Source: CAJQND01 sp051010095 (GTDB lineage: Bacteria; Pseudomonadota; Alphaproteobacteria; Rhizobiales; CAJQND01). From it: DNA of 12,762 nucleotides. The stretch is taken from NCBI GenBank assembly GCA_051010095.1, contig JBPCVX010000047.1:1-12762 (forward strand), read 5' to 3'. Made by a program: the position numbers and the translations under genes. The notes under the pieces are model-generated. The model was not told the origin of the DNA, did not search any database, and saw only the letters and a list, made by a program, of their open reading frames with translations. Positions 1 through 5,225 of this stretch are shown here, in pieces; position 1 is the first letter of the stretch, and every line of letters starts with the position of its first letter.

Positions 1-80
1 GATGCAAAATTTCACGCATGGGCTTTGAAAAATCGGATCACTCTCGTTTTGGTAGTGCTTTTTGGTGTGGAAATGACCAC

Positions 81-110
81 GCACGCAACGTGTAATTACA
101 CGCCGCGTGC
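81..110 (-). terminator. Strong hairpin just downstream of rne, possible terminator
   Basis: An inverted repeat starts about 25 bases past the rne stop. It has 6-base arms (GCACGC / GCGTGC) around a perfect 14-base palindrome (CGTGTAATTACACG, 89-102). The two layers are separated by AA on one side and CC on the other. In the minus-strand transcript these read GG and UU, so G-U wobbles make one continuous stem. In a plus-strand transcript they would be an A/C mismatch. That asymmetry fits a structure selected in the rne message. No clear U tract follows on the minus strand, so it could instead be a 3'-end protecting stem, a Rho-associated end, or a protein-binding palindrome. Seen: the repeat. 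Inferred: the function. Confidence 0.4.
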
Positions 111-134
111 TTCTAAAATGTCCCGTAAATGATG

Positions 135-2888
135 TTAGGTTTTGCGCTGCCACCATCCGCTGCGTGCGGGTTGATTGGCATCAGCGGCAGGGGGCGTCGC
201 GGCGGTGACATTTTCGACATCAGATGCCGCAGAAGATGACGCGCCATTAATCGGTTTTTCAGCGTCGTCAGAGGCCTTCACTCCTGAAGCTTTGCCTTCA
301 TCGTCCTTTTTGGCTTTCTTGGTGCTTGTGCGCTTCTTAGTTTTAACGGTGTCTTCCTTCTCACCGTCTGTTGTATCGTCTGTCTTCTTTTTCGCACGGG
401 ACTTGCGTTTTGGCTTTGCGTCCTCAGATTCTGTGCCAGCAACCTTTTCGACACCATCATCATCGTTCTTTTTGGCAGAACGGCGTTTGCGTTTTGGTTT
501 ATCCTCAGCATCGGCATCATCTTGTGATGAAACTTTCACATCCTCAGATTTAACGCTGCGGCCGCGCTTTGGCTTCGCCTCGGCTTTCTCAGGTGTGTCT
601 GCCTTATCAGCTGCATCATCCTTGTCGTCCGTTGCCTTAGACTTCCTTTTACGGCGGTTCGGCTTTACAGGCTCCGGTGTCGTATCCCAGGGGTCGTCTC
701 CTTCACCAACCGCAATCGCGGGCTGTGGCGCTTGTGCCGGGTCAATTGCGGCCTCTTCGCTGTCTGCATGAGAAACAGATTGATCTTGAGGGCTTCTGTG
801 TTTTCGACCACCACGACGGCCGCGTCTTGCTGTATTAGGTGCTTTGGCACCTTCATCTCCAGCTTCACCAACTTCGCTTTCCACATCCTCCTGGGAGGCG
901 GTGGTATCTGTGCCTTCACTTGCCTGAGTTGCTTCTCCGCGTCCACGTGCTCTGCGGCCACCTCTTCGGCCACGGCGACGTTTGCGCTTGCGAGGTTGCT
1001 CCTCACTTTCGTCAGCATCGACACTTTGTTCAACCTGTTCTTCTTCCTCATCATCCGAATAGGCTGAATCCATGCTGACCGCGTCTGCCGCTTTCGCCTT
1101 GCGCGGAGGAAGGTTGCCATCTGCCTTAGAAATTACGAAATCTGAACCCCGTTCTTCGTGTCCTGCTTGCAGCATAATCACGATGTTGTAAGCAGTTTCC
1201 AAAGCCGTAAGGTGATCGCGTTTTTGATTGAGAATGTAAAACGCAACTTCGTCCTGGCAGCGCACAATGAGGTTTTCGTTGGATTTACGATTGAGCAAGT
1301 GTTCTTCGACACCACGCAGCACAGAAAGTGCACAACTTTCCACAGATCTAATATATCCACGTCCTTCGCAGTGTTCGCATGTGCGTGTCGAGCCTTCCAG
1401 AACACCTGAGCGCATGCGCTGACGCGACATTTCTAACAAACCGAATGGAGAAATGCGTCCGACCTGGATGCGTGCCCGGTCACTTTTGAGAACTTCTTTC
1501 ATTTTGTTCTCAACTTTGCGGTTATTGCGCTTTTCCTCCATATCGATGAAGTCAATAACCACGAGACCAGCAAGGTCGCGCAATCGAAGTTGCCGCCCCA
1601 CTTCCTGAGCAGCCTCAAGGTTTGTTTTTAATGCTGTTGTTTCAATCGAATGTTCGCGGGTTGATTTGCCCGAGTTAACATCAATAGCTACTAAAGCTTC
1701 AGTCTGATTGATTACCAGATAGCCGCCAGAAGGCAGGGTCACTTGCGGTGAAAACAGCGCATCCAGCTGTGTATCGATCTGATTACGCGAAAAGATACCT
1801 TTTGAGTCTTTGTGGAGTTTTACGTTTCGCGCATGACTTGGCATGAGCATCTTCATAAACTCTTTGGCTTCTTTATAGGCCGTTTCCCCATCGACCAAAA
1901 CGCTGTCGACATCTTTGGTGTAAAGATCGCGGATTGAACGCTTTATGAGGCTGCCTTCCTCGTAAACCAAATTCGGAGCTGTCGATTTAAGCGTGAGGTC
2001 GCGCACGTTTTCCCATAACCGCAGCAAATAGTCGAAATCGCGTTTAATTTCGGTTTTCGTCCGATTTGCGCCTGCTGTGCGCACAATAAGTCCAGTTCCG
2101 TCTGGAACATCGATGGATTTTGCGACGTCTTTCAGACGTTTACGATCTTGTGCATCCGTAATTTTGCGAGAGATACCGCCACCGCGTGCAGTGTTTGGCA
2201 TGAGAACACAATACCGCCCGGCAAGCGATAAGTAGGTTGTTAGGGCTGCGCCTTTGTTGCCGCGCTCTTCCTTAACCACTTGCACCAAAATAATCTGACG
2301 ACGCTTTATAACTTCTTGGATTTTATAATCTCTTCGGCGCGTGCGCTTGCGCTGCGGAACCTCTTCCATGGCATCTTCGGCACCAACAGATTCGACACTT
2401 TCACCATTTCCGTCGGTTTCACTGCCTTCGGTATCGGCATCTGTGTCGTTGCCATCATCGTCAGAGTTTTCCTCTGCCGTTTCTTCGGCTTCCGTTTCGC
2501 TATCTTCTGTCGCACTATCCGCTTCAGGTTCTTCTGGAATGTCAGCGGCACTCTGAATCTCAGCGCTCTCGTCGGTTTCGGATGCCGATGCGATCGCATC
2601 GTCCTCGCGGTCTTGCTCAAGCAGTGCCTGACGATCAGCAACCGGAATTTGGTAGTAATCAGGATGGATTTCGCTAAACGCAAGGAAACCATGGCGGTTG
2701 CCGCCATAATCCACAAACGCCGCTTGTAACGATGGTTCTACCCGTGTGACCTTAGCGAGGTATATATTGCCGCGCAGTTGTTTTCGGTTTGCGGCTTCAA
2801 AATCGAATTCTTCAATTCTGTTTCCGCGGACAACGACAACCCGGGTCTCTTCCGGATGTGCCGCATCGATAAGCATCTTGTTGCCCAT
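135..2888 (-). CDS. rne: Ribonuclease E, degradosome scaffold endonuclease
   Basis: RNase E makes the initiating cuts in mRNA decay and processes rRNA and tRNA precursors in the cytoplasm. The product is 917 residues. The S1 domain begins near residue 36 and is interrupted by a strongly acidic insert (about 92-187). The 5'-sensor pair is R270-T271. The Mg-binding aspartates are D403 (AIDVNSG) and D446 (VVIDFIDM). The Zn-link is C504-x-x-C507. Each sits 100-101 residues later than its E. coli counterpart (R169, D303, D346, C404), so the catalytic core has normal spacing apart from the insert. From about residue 600 the tail is disordered and highly charged. It has arginine-rich patches (633-651, 689-699), repeated KPKR-type basic blocks separated by acidic stretches, and a terminal GWW (911-913), the PNPase-binding motif known from Caulobacter. 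The ATG at 2888 has GGAG ten bases upstream and gives MGNKMLIDA, like relatives that start MANKMLIDA; Met5 is a weaker alternative. The gene is divergent from amiC. The family assignment is certain; partners of the tail are inferred. Confidence 0.98.
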   Translation of the reverse strand: MGNKMLIDAAHPEETRVVVVRGNRIEEFDFEAANRKQLRGNIYLAKVTRVEPSLQAAFVDYGGNRHGFLAFSEIHPDYYQIPVADRQALLEQDREDDAIASASETDESAEIQSAADIPEEPEADSATEDSETEAEETAEENSDDDGNDTDADTEGSETDGNGESVESVGAEDAMEEVPQRKRTRRRDYKIQEVIKRRQIILVQVVKEERGNKGAALTTYLSLAGRYCVLMPNTARGGGISRKITDAQDRKRLKDVAKSIDVPDGTGLIVRTAGANRTKTEIKRDFDYLLRLWENVRDLTLKSTAPNLVYEEGSLIKRSIRDLYTKDVDSVLVDGETAYKEAKEFMKMLMPSHARNVKLHKDSKGIFSRNQIDTQLDALFSPQVTLPSGGYLVINQTEALVAIDVNSGKSTREHSIETTALKTNLEAAQEVGRQLRLRDLAGLVVIDFIDMEEKRNNRKVENKMKEVLKSDRARIQVGRISPFGLLEMSRQRMRSGVLEGSTRTCEHCEGRGYIRSVESCALSVLRGVEEHLLNRKSNENLIVRCQDEVAFYILNQKRDHLTALETAYNIVIMLQAGHEERGSDFVISKADGNLPPRKAKAADAVSMDSAYSDDEEEEQVEQSVDADESEEQPRKRKRRRGRRGGRRARGRGEATQASEGTDTTASQEDVESEVGEAGDEGAKAPNTARRGRRGGRKHRSPQDQSVSHADSEEAAIDPAQAPQPAIAVGEGDDPWDTTPEPVKPNRRKRKSKATDDKDDAADKADTPEKAEAKPKRGRSVKSEDVKVSSQDDADAEDKPKRKRRSAKKNDDDGVEKVAGTESEDAKPKRKSRAKKKTDDTTDGEKEDTVKTKKRTSTKKAKKDDEGKASGVKASDDAEKPINGASSSAASDVENVTAATPPAADANQPARSGWWQRKT

Positions 2889-2898
2889 TGGCTAAATT

Positions 2899-2918
2899 CT
2901 CCGGCGCACAATCCGGAA
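2899..2918 (-). promoter_or_regulatory. Hairpin enclosing the rne Shine-Dalgarno
   Basis: In the minus-strand RNA, UUCCGG (2918 to 2913) can pair with CCGGAG (2904 to 2899) across an 8-base loop: five Watson-Crick pairs and one U-G pair. The right arm contains the GGAG that serves the rne ATG at 2888, ten bases away. The pairing would hide the ribosome binding site, so rne translation may depend on opening it. The stem is short, so moderate confidence is appropriate. Confidence 0.45.
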
Positions 2919-3064
2919 GGTAACGCATGTGGCGGTCCATGCCGCGATCTTGCTTCCCTCAAATTATCTGATTGTACGCGTGTGATATGGGCAGAACGGG
3001 CACCGCGATTCAAATTCATCTCGCCAGCCATGCGGGCGATCGCGGGGGGCACTTCACGCCGTTT

Positions 3065-3080
3065 ATCCGGTGTACCGGAT
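3065..3080 (-). repeat. ATCCGGT-GT-ACCGGAT dyad in rne leader
   Basis: Seven-base arms in exact inverted repeat are separated by two bases. As RNA on the minus strand this folds to a 6-bp stem with a UACA tetraloop. Its AUCCGG/CCGGAU arms share the UCCGG/CCGGA core with the hairpin at the rne Shine-Dalgarno, so the two could exchange partners. It could equally be a DNA operator. Seen: the symmetry. Function unknown. Confidence 0.4.
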
Positions 3081-3214
3081 TCGCGTGGTGCACTATGCGC
3101 CAAGTCCAAGCCCATTTTTTACTTTCCATTCCAGCGCAATGCTGAAACACCTCAAATGCAAACTGAGAAACACTCATCAAATTTTCTGACGAAGGTGTTC
3201 TCGTCTGTTTTAAA

Positions 3215-3232
3215 GCCCTTGTCGCCAAGGGC
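3215..3232 (-). promoter_or_regulatory. GNRA-capped hairpin in rne leader
   Basis: On the minus strand a 7-bp perfect stem, GCCCUUG / CAAGGGC, is closed by the tetraloop GCGA, a member of the very stable GNRA class, and is followed by UUUAAAA. On the plus strand the loop is UCGC, which is not a stable class, so the structure fits the rne-sense transcript better. It is too far upstream of rne, with too few U residues after it, to call a terminator confidently. A leader attenuator or a structural platform is possible. Confidence 0.45.
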
Positions 3233-3244
3233 CATTCTCTCACA

Positions 3245-3284
3245 GCGCATCTAAATGACCCATTCCTATTGGGGAAGAATGCGC
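3245..3284 (-). repeat. Two-tier stem in rne leader
   Basis: Outer arms GCGCAT (3245-3250) and ATGCGC (3279-3284) are exact inverted repeats. Between them lies an inner CCCA (3259-3262) / TGGG (3270-3273) pair. Together they give a stem, internal loop and stem-loop that would lie just upstream of the GNRA hairpin in the rne transcript. This is direct sequence symmetry; no function can be read from it. Confidence 0.35.
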
Positions 3285-3317
3285 GATCAAAACTCTTTCT
3301 GGCCTTTTCTAGACCCA

Positions 3318-3336
3318 TCTCCTCAGCTGGAGGAGA
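3318..3336 (-). repeat. Seven-bp stem-loop in rne leader
   Basis: TCTCCTC (3318-3324) and GAGGAGA (3330-3336) are perfect inverted repeats around a 5-base loop. On the minus strand the right arm reads GAGGAGA followed directly by TG. It therefore resembles a Shine-Dalgarno abutting an ATG with no spacer, which is unlikely to be a working start. It is interpreted as a leader stem. Confidence 0.35.
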
Positions 3337-3353
3337 CAGTGAACTCTAAACAC

Positions 3354-3377
3354 GTTCGGTGCAATTAAACACCGAAT
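3354..3377 (-). repeat. Seven-bp stem-loop near proposed rne mRNA 5' end
   Basis: TTCGGTG (3355-3361) and CACCGAA (3370-3376) are perfect inverted repeats around an 8-base AT-rich loop, extendable by one G-U pair. It lies roughly 55-80 bases downstream of the candidate -10 of the rne promoter. It would therefore form close to the 5' end of the rne message if that promoter is correct. A hairpin there could protect the 5' end from decay; this is inference. Confidence 0.35.
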
Positions 3378-3430
3378 CCGCTTCGCCAGAGAAAAACGGA
3401 TAGTTCTATCTACGGTCGAAACGTGCGTTT

Positions 3431-3459
3431 TGCAAGCACCGTCGTTATCAAACTGTCAA
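3431..3459 (-). promoter_or_regulatory. Candidate rne promoter
   Basis: On the minus strand a perfect TTGACA -35 hexamer (3459 to 3454) is followed, after 17 bases, by CTTGCA (3436 to 3431) in the -10 position. The -35 is ideal for the housekeeping sigma factor. The -10 is poor, although alphaproteobacterial -10 boxes are loose. If used, the rne leader would be a little over 500 bases. I found no better pair nearer to rne. Confidence 0.3.
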
Positions 3460-3492
3460 ATCTAAGTGAATTGGTCTTACGAGGTCGTTTTG

Positions 3493-3508
3493 TAAAGAAA
3501 TGGTTAAC
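3493..3508 (+). promoter_or_regulatory. CtrA-like binding site upstream of amiC
   Basis: TAAA-N7-TTAAC differs at one base from the alphaproteobacterial CtrA consensus TTAA-N7-TTAAC. On the other strand the same bases (3507 to 3500) read TTAACCAT, an exact match to the described CtrA half-site. The core TGGTTAACCA (3501-3510) is a 10-base palindrome. The site lies 67 bases before the amiC ATG and upstream of the candidate rne -35. CtrA is the cell-cycle regulator of division and envelope genes in this class, so a division amidase is a sensible target. Short motifs arise by chance; binding is untested. Confidence 0.35.
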
Positions 3509-3565
3509 CAGCGCGCAATAGGGTGCATGTGGCGTTGAGATTCTATCTAGATTTATTGTTTTGCC

Positions 3566-3571
3566 AGGTGG
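3566..3571 (+). promoter_or_regulatory. amiC ribosome binding site that decides the start
   Basis: AGGTGG lies four bases before the ATG at 3576. An in-frame TTG at 3561 would lengthen the protein by five residues but has no Shine-Dalgarno before it and would itself overlap this site. The ATG at 3576 is therefore preferred. Confidence 0.6.
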
Positions 3572-3575
3572 CCAT

Positions 3576-5045
3576 ATGACCGTTCTAAAATCTGCCAATG
3601 GCGTGGCCGTAATATTCATATTGTGGACCATTTGGCTGGGCGCATTTCTGATAAATCCTTCCAATGCGCAACAGACCTCGGCCGATCCGGTGGAAACTGC
3701 GGTCGCGACAGGTGCGCGCCTTGGCGGAAATGGCGATCGCACACGTTTTGTTGCGGATATAACGAAGTCGGTTGAATTTTCCATCACATTGTTAGATGAG
3801 CCTTACCGCGTCATCGTTGACATGCCCCATGTAGAATTCTCATTACCAAAGGGGTTGGGTACAATTGGCCACGGTCTTGTTAAGAGGTATCGTTACGGCC
3901 CATTTGCCAAAGGTAAAGCGCGAATCGTTATGGATACCTCGGGTCCAGTTGAAGTTGCGCAAGCGTTTGTAATTCAACCAGTAAATGGACAACCAGCGCG
4001 GTTGGTAATTGATTTGGCTGCCACAGATGCAGCGAAATTCGCGACCGCCAATGCGTTTGCAAGCCAAGCATTAGAGGCGATTGCAGCTCCAGAAGAGCCG
4101 ACCAGTTTGAAAGTCGCTGAAGCACCAGAAGATGAGGCCCCCTCGATTGATGTAGAGGCACTTATAAATGAAATGCGCAAAGCGGCAGCTGAAGCTGAAA
4201 AGCATGAGGCGGAGGCGGCAGCTGCGCGCATTGCTGCCTTAACAGCAGAAGCTATAAAGTCTCATGAACGCGAGCGCGAGAACCTTGTCCTGCCCAAGGA
4301 AAAACCAAATATCGGCAAACAAGCGAGCGAATTGTTAGAACCTGCGCGCCCACGCGAGCGAATTGTTGTTATTGATGCAGGACATGGCGGCGTTGATCCT
4401 GGTGCAATAAGCAGACGTGGCACCAAAGAAAAATTAGTCACGCTCGCCTTTTCCAAGGTGTTGCGAGATAAGTTGGTTAAAACCGGACGCTACAAAGTCT
4501 ATCTCACAAGATCGGGGGACCGGTTCATTCGTTTGCGCGATCGGGTAACTTTCGCACGCCATAAGAAAGCTGGTTTGTTCATTGCAGTTCATGCGGATTC
4601 CATTCGCCGCGGCAAGGCGCGTGGCGCGACGGTTTACACTCTTTCAGAGCGCGCTTCGGACCGCGAGGCAGCTTCTCTTGCAAGAAAAGAAAACCAAGCG
4701 GATGTCATTGCCGGCGTGGATTTAGGGATCGAATCAAAACAGGTGAGTGGTATTTTGATTAATCTTGCCCAACGCGAAACCAACAATCACTCCATGTTTT
4801 TTGCGCGTAAGCTCTCACGCCGAATTGGAACTGTGTCGAAGTTGACCAGGAAGCCAATTCGGTCAGCAGGGTTTCGTGTGCTTAAAGCACCCGACGTGCC
4901 ATCAGTTTTGCTGGAACTAGGGTATCTCTCCAGCGCAAGTGATGAAAAGAACCTGGTATCACCCGCTTGGCGTTCAAAGATGGCCAGCACAATGGTGGGG
5001 GCGATTGATGCATTTTTTTCCGATAGAATCGCACAAAATCAATAG
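3576..5045 (+). CDS. amiC: N-acetylmuramoyl-L-alanine amidase (AmiA/B/C family)
   Basis: This is a periplasmic zinc amidase that cuts the bond between N-acetylmuramic acid and L-alanine, splitting septal peptidoglycan during cell separation. From the ATG at 3576 it has 489 residues. An N-terminal hydrophobic signal (about 10-26) ends near SNA-QQ (about 31), suiting Sec export. An AMIN domain (about 55-150), which targets such enzymes to septal wall, is followed by an Ala/Glu-rich, probably helical linker (about 190-240). The Amidase_3 domain (about 260-485) has zinc ligands H270 (IDAGHGG), E285 (TKEK) and H339 (VHAD), and catalytic E447 (LLELGY). The segment around 355-410 fits the position of the autoinhibitory helix that EnvC/NlpD-type activators displace in E. 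coli and Bartonella homologues. It sits 180 bp before mrcA in the same direction. The domain call is secure; the amiC rather than amiA/B symbol follows usage in related genomes. Confidence 0.95.
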   Translation: MTVLKSANGVAVIFILWTIWLGAFLINPSNAQQTSADPVETAVATGARLGGNGDRTRFVADITKSVEFSITLLDEPYRVIVDMPHVEFSLPKGLGTIGHGLVKRYRYGPFAKGKARIVMDTSGPVEVAQAFVIQPVNGQPARLVIDLAATDAAKFATANAFASQALEAIAAPEEPTSLKVAEAPEDEAPSIDVEALINEMRKAAAEAEKHEAEAAAARIAALTAEAIKSHERERENLVLPKEKPNIGKQASELLEPARPRERIVVIDAGHGGVDPGAISRRGTKEKLVTLAFSKVLRDKLVKTGRYKVYLTRSGDRFIRLRDRVTFARHKKAGLFIAVHADSIRRGKARGATVYTLSERASDREAASLARKENQADVIAGVDLGIESKQVSGILINLAQRETNNHSMFFARKLSRRIGTVSKLTRKPIRSAGFRVLKAPDVPSVLLELGYLSSASDEKNLVSPAWRSKMASTMVGAIDAFFSDRIAQNQ

Positions 5046-5225
5046 CCATAGCCTTGATCAAGCCCGCTGGACGCCACAATTGGTATCTACAATGCGTCAG
5101 TTGAGCTGGTAATCTCGTAATTTGCGCATTTTTGATGTGCGATTCTTATGGAAATCGGGTATTCCAACGCACGAATGATATACGCTAGCATTTGCGCTGC
5201 CCCATCGACCCTAATGGATTAGAGA
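5046..5225 (+). other. amiC-mrcA spacer
   Basis: This stretch has no reading frame of note and no tRNA. The only structure seen is a 6-bp stem with one G-T pair, GCGCAT (5124-5129) / ATGTGC (5135-5140), with a T-rich loop and no proper T tract after it, so it is a poor terminator candidate. I found no convincing -35/-10 pair. mrcA may be transcribed from here or by read-through from amiC; the sequence does not decide. Confidence 0.4.

Larger units (their letters stand above)
2889..3575. promoter_or_regulatory. Divergent rne/amiC control region with long rne leader
   Basis: This 687-base gap has no open frame with a credible ribosome binding site or recognisable product. Read on the minus strand it looks like a long rne 5' leader: below a TTGACA hexamer it carries at least six dyad structures ending with one at the rne Shine-Dalgarno. 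Read on the plus strand, the last 85 bases hold a CtrA-like site and the amiC ribosome binding site. E. coli rne is known to have a long leader whose structure lets RNase E control its own mRNA. Whether the same holds here is inference. The individual elements are listed separately. Confidence 0.6.

Noticed and set aside
175..771. Open frame of 198 codons antisense to the rne tail
   Set aside because: It mirrors the Lys/Glu/Asp-rich tail codons of rne, giving a Ser/Phe-rich sequence without a domain or a credible start signal.
2778..3254. Open frames in the rne leader region (plus strand 2778-3254; minus strand 3016-3318 and 2738-3115)
   Set aside because: They overlap rne or structured leader sequence, lack a properly spaced Shine-Dalgarno, and match no family I recognise. 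The minus-strand one at 3318 has GAGGAG directly against ATG with no spacer.
3561..3575. TTG start for amiC five codons upstream of the ATG
   Set aside because: It has no Shine-Dalgarno, whereas AGGTGG is well placed for the ATG at 3576.
5053..5062. CTTGATCAAG palindrome after amiC as a terminator
   Set aside because: It has only three base pairs once a loop is allowed, and no T tract follows.
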